Source: Sphingomonas aquatilis (GTDB lineage Bacteria; Pseudomonadota; Alphaproteobacteria; Sphingomonadales; Sphingomonadaceae). From it: a DNA stretch of 64,000 bases. The position numbers were made by a program, and so were the translations under genes. A model generated the notes under the pieces. That model made no database searches. It saw nothing but the letters and a program-made list of their open reading frames with translations, and was not told where the DNA came from. Below are positions 1 through 8,101 of the stretch, in pieces. Positions within the stretch are counted from its first letter, which is position 1. Each line of letters opens with the position of its first letter. The DNA is taken from the NCBI RefSeq assembly GCF_014196115.1, contig NZ_JACIDB010000010.1, positions 1-64,000 on the forward strand. Direction: 5' to 3'.

Positions 1-285
1 GCCATGCTCGTCGCGCAGCCGCTCGAAGATCCGTTTGGCGGTGTGCTGCTGCCTGGCCGGCGACAGGCGGTCCTCGCGCAGCATGGCGTCGATGACCGGC
101 AACAGCGGCCCCAGCTTCGGCTTCTCCGGCGGCTTCGCGCGCCGGTAGCCTGGTGGCAGCGAGAACGCGCACATCTTCGCCACCGTGTCCCGGCTCAGAC
201 CGAACACCTTCGCCGCTTCCCGGCGACTATGACCTTCCACGAACACGAAACGCCGAACGACCGCGTAGCTCTCCAAGGCAAACAT
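1..285 (-). CDS. istA: IS21-family transposase IstA, N-terminal part (runs off left edge)
   Basis: The first 95 codons are present, from the ATG at 285 to the window edge. The protein starts MFALESYAVVRRFVFVEG and continues with a helix-turn-helix (SRREAAKVFGLSRDTVAKM) followed by PPGYRRAKPPEKPKLGP. This is the characteristic amino end of IS21 IstA, the DDE transposase that works with the ATPase IstB. The catalytic core and istB would lie outside the window. The upstream stretch 286-413 probably contains the terminal inverted repeat of the IS, but its boundary cannot be fixed without the other end. The reading frame is open, so nothing shows it is broken. Confidence 0.85.
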   Translation of the reverse strand, partial: MFALESYAVVRRFVFVEGHSRREAAKVFGLSRDTVAKMCAFSLPPGYRRAKPPEKPKLGPLLPVIDAMLREDRLSPARQQHTAKRIFERLRDEHG

Positions 286-413
286 CCTCGCCGCCCCAAA
301 TGGAGCAGCTTACCACTGGCAGGATTTCTCTCCGCCGCACCGGCACCTATGCCGGCGCTCCCGTGGCCGGGTTTGTCACCGCCCTACACACTGTCGGACG
401 AGAGGATCGCCGC

Positions 414-1043
414 ATGAGGATCGGCGTGATCGGAGCCGGATGGTTGGGGAGCACGGTCGGCAGGCTGTGGGTCGAGGCGGGTCACGAGGTTCTCTTCTCG
501 TCCCGCACGCCGTCCAAGCTCGAGGAATTGACGGCCGAGCTCGGCGACAACGCAATAGCGGGCAGCTTCCTGGACGCCGCCGAGTTCGGCGAAGTGGCGC
601 TCCTCTCGGTCCGGTATCCCGCGCTGCCGTCGCTAGTGATGCAGGTCGGCGACGCTCTGGCGGGAAGGATCGTGCTCGACGCGTGCAACCCGTTCCCGCC
701 TGACCGCGCCGAGGTCATAGCGGCCGTCGAAGCCGCGGGCGTCGCCCGCACCACGCAACGGCATCTCCCACGCGCCAGGCTCGTCAGGGCGTTCAGCTCG
801 GTCGACGCGGACGAGATCGCCGTTTCGGCCGAGCGCCGACACGGCGGGCGACCGCTGGGAGTGCCGCTCGTGAGCGACGATGTCGAGGCGATGGCCGTGG
901 CGGAAGATCTGGTCCGGGACTGCGGCTGCGACCCGCTCAACCTCGGGACCATGGCGCACGCGCGGATCATAGAGAACGGGGAGGCCGGCTTCAGGCTGCA
1001 TGCGAACGTCGACGGATTGCGGTCGATCCTCATGAGGGCGTGA
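414..1043 (+). CDS. NADPH-dependent F420 reductase-like Rossmann oxidoreductase
   Basis: A 209-residue protein starting MRIGVIGAGWLGSTVGRLW, a textbook dinucleotide-binding loop (GxGxxG) at residues 6-11. The rest is compatible with the F420H2:NADP oxidoreductase fold (NpdG-like), including DACNPFPPD near residue 88. Members reduce or oxidise a small cofactor with NADP, but many bacterial homologues have no known substrate. The ATG at 414 is chosen because the Rossmann motif begins there; longer in-frame starts would add low-complexity sequence that overlaps the IS. It stands alone between the IS and the nuclease operon, and no partner is apparent. Confidence 0.7.
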   Translation: MRIGVIGAGWLGSTVGRLWVEAGHEVLFSSRTPSKLEELTAELGDNAIAGSFLDAAEFGEVALLSVRYPALPSLVMQVGDALAGRIVLDACNPFPPDRAEVIAAVEAAGVARTTQRHLPRARLVRAFSSVDADEIAVSAERRHGGRPLGVPLVSDDVEAMAVAEDLVRDCGCDPLNLGTMAHARIIENGEAGFRLHANVDGLRSILMRA

Positions 1044-1134
1044 TCGGCAACAACCGTCGCATGGCAGACGGCGGGTCGGATTCCGCGTCGATCCGGCCCG
1101 TGACGAACCGGCGCGGACGTGTCAGAACATCCCC

Positions 1135-2268
1135 ATGGCGATTCTAGACTTTAAGGAGATCGCGCCAGCTCACGTCGGCGACGATCGCGATGCGTTCGAG
1201 CTGTTCGCCAGAGAGTTTTTCCAGGCGAAAGGCTTCGACGTCGTCGAGCATCCGGATCGTGGCGCCGACAACGGGCGAGACCTCATCGTCGTCGAGAGCA
1301 GAAGGGGCGCAATCGGCACGAGCGAGGTGCGTTGGCTGGTCAGCTGCAAGCACAAGGTTCATTCCGGCAAATCCGTCACGTCCAAGGAGGAGTGGAACAT
1401 CTCCGACCGGGTGAGCTCGAACGGCTGCCATGGCTTCATGGCCTTCTATTCCACATTGCCGAGTTCCGGCGTGACGGCGATCGTCGATGGTCTGAGGGAC
1501 GTCCAGTACGTCCAGTACGACAGGGAGCGGATCGAGCGCGAGCTGCTGAGCGATGAGCCCGGACGCGCCGTCGCGCTGCGCTTCATGCCAAGGTCGTTCG
1601 CCGCCTGGAGGGATCTCGACGGCGGAGTCACCGGTATCGATCGCCATCCCGCGAAGCCGGCGTCCGTCTCGACGGGGGCGGCTGCAGAACCGGCTGAATG
1701 GACAGCTTCGAAGCCCGAGCGGCTCCACTTCGCCGTGCAAGTCCGAAATCACCGTGCACGCTGCGCCCAGATCGAGGTGGAGGAAAAGCTCAACCAGGGA
1801 AGCACCGTCGAGAGCTTCGACGTCTCACCCGTCCTCTCGTTCGGCACCATGGAGTACGACGTGAAGGATCTGAACGTGTCGGTCGGCCTGAGGCGGGCGC
1901 TGTGCCACGTCACCTCCGAGACCGGGAAGGTCGAGAACGAACGGCTGGGACGCGGCACGCCGGCGCCCACAGGCATGACGGCGAACGCGGGCGACGTCTG
2001 GGAGATGACCAGTTGCGGAGGGGGAGTGCTGAAGGGCGACGTGCTCGGTCATCACGTGCTCTGCCGCATCAGGACGCCTCCGGGCGAACGGGGGCATGCG
2101 CGACTGGAACTGACCGCATCGCGCAGCGACATCGTGTGCAGCTTCTCGTCGCCGGGCAACGTCGCGCGCGCGACCAAGCGGGTGATGGAGCGCTTCCTGG
2201 AGAACGCGCTCTTCCAGAAAGTCTCCGGGCACCTTCTCCTTTCAGAAGTGGAGATGCGCAGCAAATGA
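1135..2268 (+). CDS. Mrr-like restriction endonuclease (PD-(D/E)XK)
   Basis: A 377-residue protein. Residues about 15-130 resemble the Mrr/type IV restriction nuclease fold: FELFAREFFQAKGFDV, then GADNGRDLIVV with Asp49, then WLVSCKHK with Lys72. The usual E/Q before the catalytic Lys is Ser70 (S-C-K), a recognised but less common variant. Residues about 190-377 form a separate domain I do not recognise, probably for target recognition or partner binding. The stop overlaps the start of the next gene (ATGA), so both should be made together. The likely role is cleavage of foreign or modified DNA, controlled by the downstream protein. Nuclease activity is inferred from the motif only. Confidence 0.75.
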   Translation: MAILDFKEIAPAHVGDDRDAFELFAREFFQAKGFDVVEHPDRGADNGRDLIVVESRRGAIGTSEVRWLVSCKHKVHSGKSVTSKEEWNISDRVSSNGCHGFMAFYSTLPSSGVTAIVDGLRDVQYVQYDRERIERELLSDEPGRAVALRFMPRSFAAWRDLDGGVTGIDRHPAKPASVSTGAAAEPAEWTASKPERLHFAVQVRNHRARCAQIEVEEKLNQGSTVESFDVSPVLSFGTMEYDVKDLNVSVGLRRALCHVTSETGKVENERLGRGTPAPTGMTANAGDVWEMTSCGGGVLKGDVLGHHVLCRIRTPPGERGHARLELTASRSDIVCSFSSPGNVARATKRVMERFLENALFQKVSGHLLLSEVEMRSK

Positions 2269-3740
2269 TGTCCTCAGACGAGATCAGGGGTACGCTGCAT
2301 AAGCTGTTGGAGGCGGACGGTCTGCCATTCGACCATCTGGTGGAGATCGCGAGGCTCAAGCCGAAGCGCGACTTCATCGATGCCGATCTCAGCGGCGTCG
2401 ACTTCGCAGGTTCCGACCTCACCGGCTACGACTTCACCGGAGCGAACCTCACAGGCGCATCGTTCGCGGGCGCGATCATCGACGGCGCGCGCTTCACGCG
2501 GGCGAACGCGACCGACGTGGTCTGGCCTGAGGGCTGGGACGGCAGGCGGCTTGGATTGAGCCCGCTCCTGTACGCCCTCTCACCCTCACAGACGATGCTG
2601 GTGGACCAGCTGCTGGAGGATCTGGAATACAGCCCGGAACGTCGGGCGATCGCCGTGGTGCCGACGGGCGCGGGGGTGTCCGCCATGCTGGCGCAGATCC
2701 TGCGACAGGTCGAGGAGGAAGGCCGCTTCCGCAGCGCCCTGGTTCTCACCGAGACGAAGGCGGAGCGGGATCAGCTGACCTCGCTGCTGCAGCAGTCGGG
2801 CTTCGCCGCCCCCTTCGGCGACAAGCCACTCGAGAAAGGTGCGATCCCGCTGCCAGGGGAGATATGGGTCGAGACGTTCGGCAACCTGCGGCGGTGGCTT
2901 CAGGACGTCGAGCAGGATCATCGCCGGAAGGCGGCCGATCTGGGCTGCTCGCACGTCGTCCTGATGTCGGTCCCCCATCGCAGACGAAAGGACATCGTCA
3001 CCCTCTCCCACCAGCCGACCTCGCCGGCGATGCTGGCCTTCACCCAGCCCCTGGTCGACAAGATCGACGAGCAGGGCATGCTTCTGGGCGAGCGGATGCG
3101 GGAGGTCTTCCCACGCCCCGCGACGATGTTCCCCGTCTACAGGGCGGTCGAAGAAGGTCTGCTGGTGCCGGCGGTGGTCACGATCTTCGACGGGCCGGCG
3201 CGCAGTCTGCGGCGCATCTTCGGAGAGAACGTGACCCTGGTCGCACAGAACGCGCAATCCATCGCTTACGACTTCATGCTGGCGGTGGACGCCCTTTCGA
3301 CCGACGCGCCCGCCCTTCTCCTCGCCCCTGATCGCTCGACGTCGGAGCTGCTGACCAATGCGCTCGACGAAGCCATCCACTTCAGAGGTTCGCGCGAGTG
3401 GCCCCGCTCGGCCATCGCCGTCAACGGCAGGAACAAGCGTCTCGAACCATCGGAGCGTGATGCGGTGAAGGGGAGGATCATCGTCACGACGCCCAGCACC
3501 CTGGACGGCATGCACATCGGGGACGTCGGCATCGTCGGTCTCGCCAGCAGGCTTCCGGGCCGCCTGGTGACGAAGGTGCTGTTCGGTCCGCCGCGGTCCG
3601 AGCGGCGCCGCGTCGTGGACTACACCGGCGTGACGCTCACCGAGAGCCTGCGCCAACTCCACGGCGTCGTCGAGATGCGCGGCGTCTTCGACGAGGGCGT
3701 GAGCGTCGAGCCGGCCCATCGATACACACGCGCCGATTGA
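2265..3740 (+). CDS. Pentapeptide-repeat protein with degenerate HsdR-like SF2 helicase fold
   Basis: 491 residues; the start ATG at 2265 overlaps the preceding stop. Residues about 38-86 are pentapeptide repeats (ADLSG, VDFAG, SDLTG, YDFTG, ANLTG, ASFAG). From about residue 108 the chain follows the type I restriction HsdR/SF2 helicase pattern, but key motifs are lost. The Walker A position reads VVPTGAGVSAM (residues 131-141), with Val where the ATP-binding Lys belongs. The DEAH position reads VVLMSVPHR. The C-terminal region still matches the SF2 second lobe (GRIIVTTPSTLDGM, RRVVDYTGVTL). It should therefore not hydrolyse ATP. I infer a structural, DNA-binding or inhibitory partner of the Mrr-like nuclease. 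Confidence 0.7.
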   Translation: MMSSDEIRGTLHKLLEADGLPFDHLVEIARLKPKRDFIDADLSGVDFAGSDLTGYDFTGANLTGASFAGAIIDGARFTRANATDVVWPEGWDGRRLGLSPLLYALSPSQTMLVDQLLEDLEYSPERRAIAVVPTGAGVSAMLAQILRQVEEEGRFRSALVLTETKAERDQLTSLLQQSGFAAPFGDKPLEKGAIPLPGEIWVETFGNLRRWLQDVEQDHRRKAADLGCSHVVLMSVPHRRRKDIVTLSHQPTSPAMLAFTQPLVDKIDEQGMLLGERMREVFPRPATMFPVYRAVEEGLLVPAVVTIFDGPARSLRRIFGENVTLVAQNAQSIAYDFMLAVDALSTDAPALLLAPDRSTSELLTNALDEAIHFRGSREWPRSAIAVNGRNKRLEPSERDAVKGRIIVTTPSTLDGMHIGDVGIVGLASRLPGRLVTKVLFGPPRSERRRVVDYTGVTLTESLRQLHGVVEMRGVFDEGVSVEPAHRYTRAD

Positions 3741-3867
3741 CGCGTGCGCGGGTCCACGTTCTTCGTCCCATCGCTTCGGGCGGGTCGACGCTGTCTTGGC
3801 TGGTGCGTGCGAAGGCGTAGATGCTAGGCATCCTCCACTTCGGGAATGAAGGCATCGTGGGAAGGCC

Positions 3868-4731
3868 GTGACGGACAGATTCGAGGAACTCCGCACGTTC
3901 GTCACCGTGGTCTCCTCGGGCGGCATCAGTGCGGCCGCCGCCGAACTCGGCATCGCGAAGTCCGCGGTCTCCCGGCGCGTCAGCGACCTCGAGGGGCGGC
4001 TCGGCCTCGATCTTCTGGAACGGTCGGGTAAGCGGACGTACGCGACCGCGGTCGGTCTCGAGTACGCCCGCCGGGCCGCGGAGATCCTCGGTGCCCTCCG
4101 GGATCTCGAAACCCCTACAGGCGGGGACGCCACCAGGAGGATCGTGTCGATAGCGGCACCCCCTCTCGTCGCTTCGCGAATCCTCGTCCCCGCCATCCAA
4201 GCCTCCGCCGCACCTGGGAAGAGCGACACCGTCTTCCGTTTGATCGAGGAGGGCGCGGAAGGCGCGGACGTGACGTTCCTCCTGCGGGACGAGGCTCGCG
4301 CGCAGGACCATCTGGTCCTCGTCAGTCCGCTGATCGTCTGCGGATCGCCGCGCTATCTCGCAGGCGCGCGCTCGCCGCGGCGAATGGCCGAACTCGAAGG
4401 ACACGCCGCGATCATCGTCGGTACGGATCCCGCGGCCGACTGGCGGTTCGGCGAACGGACGTGGCGGCCGAGGACCGTCGCGATGGTGGCGTCGAACCTC
4501 GAGGTGGCCGCCGCCGCCGCGATCGCCGGCCTCGGGCTGGTGCGGATTCCGGAATCCCTCGTCCTCCAGGACATAAGTGAAGGCAGGCTGGTCCCCGTGC
4601 TCGCAGACGAGCCGATGGGACATGCGCACCTGTACGCACACGCCGAGGCGTCCGCCGAGATGCACGTCCTAGCCTGCATGGACAGGCTGGTCTCGCTGAT
4701 CGGAAGCACCATCGGACACGCCGTTCCGTAA
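3868..4731 (+). CDS. LysR-family transcriptional regulator
   Basis: 287 residues, GTG start at 3868. The N-terminal winged helix-turn-helix (FEELRTFVTVVSSGGISAAA ... AKSAVSRRVSDLEGRLG) is typical of LysR regulators, and the remainder fits the periplasmic-binding-protein-like effector domain. The gene is not divergent from an obvious target. It lies 127 bp after the pseudo-helicase gene on the same strand, and a 500-bp non-coding stretch follows. The inducer and target are unknown, and a link to the neighbouring defence-like pair is only positional. Confidence 0.85.
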   Translation: MTDRFEELRTFVTVVSSGGISAAAAELGIAKSAVSRRVSDLEGRLGLDLLERSGKRTYATAVGLEYARRAAEILGALRDLETPTGGDATRRIVSIAAPPLVASRILVPAIQASAAPGKSDTVFRLIEEGAEGADVTFLLRDEARAQDHLVLVSPLIVCGSPRYLAGARSPRRMAELEGHAAIIVGTDPAADWRFGERTWRPRTVAMVASNLEVAAAAAIAGLGLVRIPESLVLQDISEGRLVPVLADEPMGHAHLYAHAEASAEMHVLACMDRLVSLIGSTIGHAVP

Positions 4732-5228
4732 TTCGACACGGCCGCCGAGCGCAGAGCCATCGGGCTCGCGGCTCACCCACATCCAGTCGTTCCGCATCCC
4801 GCGGCGCCGCTTCCGCATCCGAAGCTTACCGACGGAAGGCTCAGCTCCGCGATCGATCGCGAGCGTGCGCGATCGATGCGCCGGCTCGAGCGACAGTGAC
4901 GGAAATCAAGCCGCGACGGCCGCATCTTTACCGATCCTAAAGAGCATCAAGCGGACAAGCATTGTCCGCTACCACTCGGGACTGCGGCGGCTCGGCAGGG
5001 AACAAGTGCGTCGGTGAGGATCACTCGATCGGATCGGAGATTGCCGGCGGAACATCGACGTCCGCTCCGCAAGCGGCGTCGCATCGTCGCTTCATCGCGG
5101 GCGGGCTCGGAACCGCGCAGTCCGGCTCCGGCCGGTGCGCCGCCGCCCCGTCGATGTCCGAGACGTGTGCATCAGGACCTGTCCAGCTCTGGCCTCTTTC
5201 AGCCCGTGGTCGGGCAGGAGAAAATGAA
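4732..5228. other. Intergenic stretch with a 12-bp palindrome
   Basis: No convincing gene in about 500 bp. It contains a perfect 12-bp palindrome gcgatcgatcgc at 4849-4860, followed within 15 bp by a related gcgcgatcgatgcgc-like sequence, which could be an operator. The ribosome-binding site of the next gene (aggag about 9 nt before the ATG at 5229) is at its right end. Longer open frames here overlap one another and lack coding character. Confidence 0.4.
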
Positions 5229-6320
5229 ATGAAGAAGTGCATCATCGATGGTGAACTCCAGCGGGACCTCCCCACCGGAGCGCTGCTGACCATAGAAGCT
5301 CTGCTGGACGCCCTCTCGGACGCCCAGATACCATCGCCGCCGCAGCTGCTGAGCTTCGAGGTCGTGGAGGAGGACGAGGAAGGCCGCTGGTCCTACGACA
5401 TGGATCTCGAAGTCGCGCACGGGGTCGTCCTTCGCGCCGAAGGTGAATATCAAGACGGCGATCATGGGCCGGCGACCCGAGCGTCAGTCGTGGCGGACGC
5501 GATGGAGGGGCTGGAGGTCGTCCGCCGCGACCTCGAACGTTACGCTCAGATCCTGCACGAAGCGAGGCTTGCGGCCCGCAAGGTGCTCGCACGGTGGCAC
5601 GATGCCGGCACACCGACGAGGCTCATCGATGTTCGACTGGACACCTACGACCGCTGGCGTGGATCGATCATTCCACACCTCCAGGTCATCATCGAGGCTC
5701 TCGACGAGCGTCTTCGTCCCGCGATCGAGAAGGTCAACATCCTACATCCCTCCATGCTGGTGCCGATCCTCGACGTCGAGCAGGAGGCCGTCCGGAACGG
5801 CCTCCGCAAGCGGCGGAGCATGATGGCGGAGGGAGCGGACGGGATGGTTGACCAGCTCGCGATCAACGCCATGGCTCATCACGGCGACGTCGCCGCGCAT
5901 CTGCGCCTCCTGGGAAAGCACGCCATATACTGGCTGGCCGACGCCACGTGCATCGCCGCGCGCAACGGCCATGTGACCGCGGGGACCGGTGATCCCAACG
6001 CCGACGTCCAGTGGATGGAGAACGGCGTCTCGGTGCGGGGCACCACCATTCCGGAGACGCAGCTGATGGCCGCCGTCGGCCGCCCGGTCCAGACGTTGAT
6101 GGAGCACCCGTTCCTGTCGCCGGACATGATCATCGAGCACGCCTCGTGCGAGGACGACGACGAGGGAGAGTCCATGCTCTCCATCACGTTCTCGCAGAGG
6201 ACGCATTGGTTCTGCATGTCGTCCGGGCGCTTCTGGGATGGAGATGAAAGGCGGAGCGGCATCGGCGCGCCCTTCGATGCCGCAGGTTTGGTCGAGCGCG
6301 CGGTAGGATCCATGCGATAA
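5229..6320 (+). CDS. Hypothetical protein with an island-specific C-terminal domain
   Basis: 363 residues. The ATG at 5229 has an AGGAG ribosome-binding site about 9 nt upstream; frame-open sequence further upstream is low-complexity and left out. The N-terminal half is acidic, and residues about 95-190 look helical and may form a coiled coil. The C-terminal part has IPETQLMAAVGRPVQTLMEHP, which closely parallels MPETLIAASVGRTIGQIISHP in the protein at 13,253-13,960, so the two appear to be paralogues on either side of the recombinase trio. No catalytic motif, signal peptide or membrane segment is visible. Function unknown. Confidence 0.6.
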   Translation: MKKCIIDGELQRDLPTGALLTIEALLDALSDAQIPSPPQLLSFEVVEEDEEGRWSYDMDLEVAHGVVLRAEGEYQDGDHGPATRASVVADAMEGLEVVRRDLERYAQILHEARLAARKVLARWHDAGTPTRLIDVRLDTYDRWRGSIIPHLQVIIEALDERLRPAIEKVNILHPSMLVPILDVEQEAVRNGLRKRRSMMAEGADGMVDQLAINAMAHHGDVAAHLRLLGKHAIYWLADATCIAARNGHVTAGTGDPNADVQWMENGVSVRGTTIPETQLMAAVGRPVQTLMEHPFLSPDMIIEHASCEDDDEGESMLSITFSQRTHWFCMSSGRFWDGDERRSGIGAPFDAAGLVERAVGSMR

Positions 6321-6722
6321 CTTCCGAGCCGCTTGGACCAGCCCGCACACAGGGTTTAGCGTCGTCCAATTCGGGTTCATCGGGGGGCGTGGATACGGCG
6401 CGCTGGATCTGTTCGCCTCCCAATTGCGGTCGCGGCGTGGTCGTCCCGACCGGCGAAGGTAGGCGAGGGCACTACGCTTTCCGACGCAGCGCGAACTCAG
6501 GTTCGTCGACCAATGCTCTTACGGCGACTTGGCCTCGGACTTCTACTGCGCCGGAGACTTCAGCGCGACGTCGTCAAAGCGCTCAGGCTTCGCCCTGTGG
6601 GAGGTGCCCCTAGCGCTTCTTCGCCGAAGGCCGATGCGTGCTCGCGATCGCGGGACGATCGCATCCTGAAGGACGGCTGACCGTCGGTTGAAGGCTCATC
6701 CGCGCTCCCGCAACACGTCCGT
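6321..6722. other. Intergenic stretch, no gene recognised
   Basis: About 400 bp between two convergent genes. Open frames on both strands are short, mutually overlapping and unconvincing. I see no strong hairpin followed by a T-run and no repeat longer than about 8 bp. Confidence 0.4.
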
Positions 6723-7202
6723 TTACCTTTGGCGTTGAACTCCCCGCCGCAATCGCTGAACGAGATCGCTGACACGAAGAAGAAGCAGCCGCCCTACAGC
6801 GTCGGTCTTTGCTTCTAGCCACTCGAAGACCGCAGCGGCGTCGACTAAAGCGAGTGGATCCCTCCCCACTGCGATATCCGAGTTGACGGTCATGCGGGTC
6901 GGAAACTGGGCGATCAAGAGTGGCACTGAACCGGGCTCATCCCACTCTCTCTGCAATGCATCGAGAATTCGGTCCGCCGGCGCCACAAGCGCGACGGCAC
7001 GCTCAGCGGGAATGCCGAACTGCATGAGCTCCATCGCTACCCCTTCGGCGAGGAAGGCCCTGTCTCGATGCCAATTGGTCGTCTGACCGTAGTGCCGCAT
7101 CAGGTCCGTAATGAAGGCGTAATGCTGGCGCAACTCGCCGACCCGGTCATCACCGATCCCGAGGGAAAAAGCGAAGCTCAGCACAGCGTCCGCTTCTCCC
7201 AT
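6723..7202 (-). CDS. Hypothetical protein, divergent from the exonuclease gene
   Basis: 159 residues from the ATG at 7202, which has GGAG about 8 nt upstream. An alternative ATG at 7256 would overlap the divergent gene and has no ribosome-binding site. The protein is mostly helical by composition (LRQHYAFITDLMRHYG, ERAVALVAPADRILDAL), soluble, without signal peptide or known motif. It faces away from the exonuclease gene across only 39 bp, so the two probably share a control region. Function unknown. Confidence 0.5.
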   Translation of the reverse strand: MGEADAVLSFAFSLGIGDDRVGELRQHYAFITDLMRHYGQTTNWHRDRAFLAEGVAMELMQFGIPAERAVALVAPADRILDALQREWDEPGSVPLLIAQFPTRMTVNSDIAVGRDPLALVDAAAVFEWLEAKTDAVGRLLLLRVSDLVQRLRRGVQRQR

Positions 7203-7241
7203 CGTCACACTCCACAGATCAAATAGCCAAGGAAATAGCCA

Positions 7242-7943
7242 TTGAGAGACATTCAAGCGACTCTAAAAGAGGCCACGCGGAAGATCATCGTCCTCGACAT
7301 CGAGACTGGCAATGACCCGGCGGCACTCGCGATGCTGGGCGAGCCACGCGGGCGCGGCGAGCGACCCGCAATCCAGCGGATCCGATCGGCATGTGTGCTG
7401 ATAGCTTCATCGACCCATCATCGACCCATCGAACTACGATCATATCACGAAGATGGCGAGGACCTGATCCTTGAGAGGTTAGCGGACGATCTCGATCGCG
7501 GCGCGGAAGAGGGGGCGCTGTTGGTGACGTTCGAAGGCCGTCGGCATGATCTCCCTACGATACGTCGGCGGGCGGGGCGTCACATGCTCTTCCAACGAGC
7601 CGGCCTCACGCACTGGTGCGGCGGGGGCGGAACGCACCTCGATCTTGCCAGAGATGTCTATCCGCCGAACAATGCCGGGTCGCTTCGAGAGGCATGCGCT
7701 GGCTTCGACATCCCATTACCGGAAATTGGACGACAGGGTGATCCGCCGCTGCATGTGCGCAAAGGGCAGTTGGACTGCATCGCAACATACCTATTGCTGT
7801 TGCACGAGCAGGCGCTCAGCCGCGGAGATGGGAGTTATCTTCTGACCGGTTGGCGCATGGTCGGCTCGCTTCTCGACAGCCGATCCGACCTCGTGAACCT
7901 TAGATCCATGGATCGCCCGGCAAGTCTCCCCCGGCGCTTATGA
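7242..7943 (+). CDS. Predicted 3'-5' exonuclease (DEDD, RNase H fold)
   Basis: 233 residues with a TTG start at 7242 preceded by AAGGA at a suitable distance. The DEDD exonuclease motifs are present: IIVLDIETG (Asp and Glu of motif I, near residue 18), VTFEGRRHDLPTIRRR (motif II Asp), and GQLDCIATYLLLL near residue 178 (motif III Asp). This arrangement matches the family of predicted exonucleases related to the PolB proofreading domain. Such stand-alone enzymes trim DNA or RNA 3' ends and often occur in defence islands. It is divergent from the small unknown gene at 6,723-7,202. Substrate unknown. Confidence 0.65.
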   Translation: MRDIQATLKEATRKIIVLDIETGNDPAALAMLGEPRGRGERPAIQRIRSACVLIASSTHHRPIELRSYHEDGEDLILERLADDLDRGAEEGALLVTFEGRRHDLPTIRRRAGRHMLFQRAGLTHWCGGGGTHLDLARDVYPPNNAGSLREACAGFDIPLPEIGRQGDPPLHVRKGQLDCIATYLLLLHEQALSRGDGSYLLTGWRMVGSLLDSRSDLVNLRSMDRPASLPRRL

Positions 7944-8026
7944 ACGGGAAGGCCTCTGTTGGCGATCAATGCGAGACCCATCCAGAACGCCGACGGAGAC
8001 GTTCCGGACAACTATGTCACGCATGC

Positions 8027-8048
8027 GCATATTGCACGTGCAATATGC
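8027..8048. repeat. Perfect 22-bp palindrome upstream of the recombinase trio
   Basis: The 22 bases at 8027-8048 read identically on both strands (each half is gcatattgcac). The site lies 54 bp before the first recombinase gene. It could be an operator, a recombinase-binding core site or part of a terminator for the exonuclease gene, but it has no T-run, so termination is the weakest option. Confidence 0.8.
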
Positions 8049-8053
8049 TTAAA

Positions 8054-8084
8054 AACGCACGGAATTGGGTAGCTCCCGTGCGTT
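8054..8084. repeat. Inverted repeat with 9-bp arms next to the palindrome
   Basis: Arms aacgcacgg (8054-8062) and ccgtgcgtt (8076-8084) are perfectly complementary around a 13-nt loop. The hairpin sits 17 bp before the GTG start of the first recombinase gene. It may be a rho-independent-like terminator for the upstream gene or a recombinase-binding site paired with the palindrome at 8027-8048. Confidence 0.7.
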
Positions 8085-8101
8085 CCTAAGCATGTGACAT
8101 T

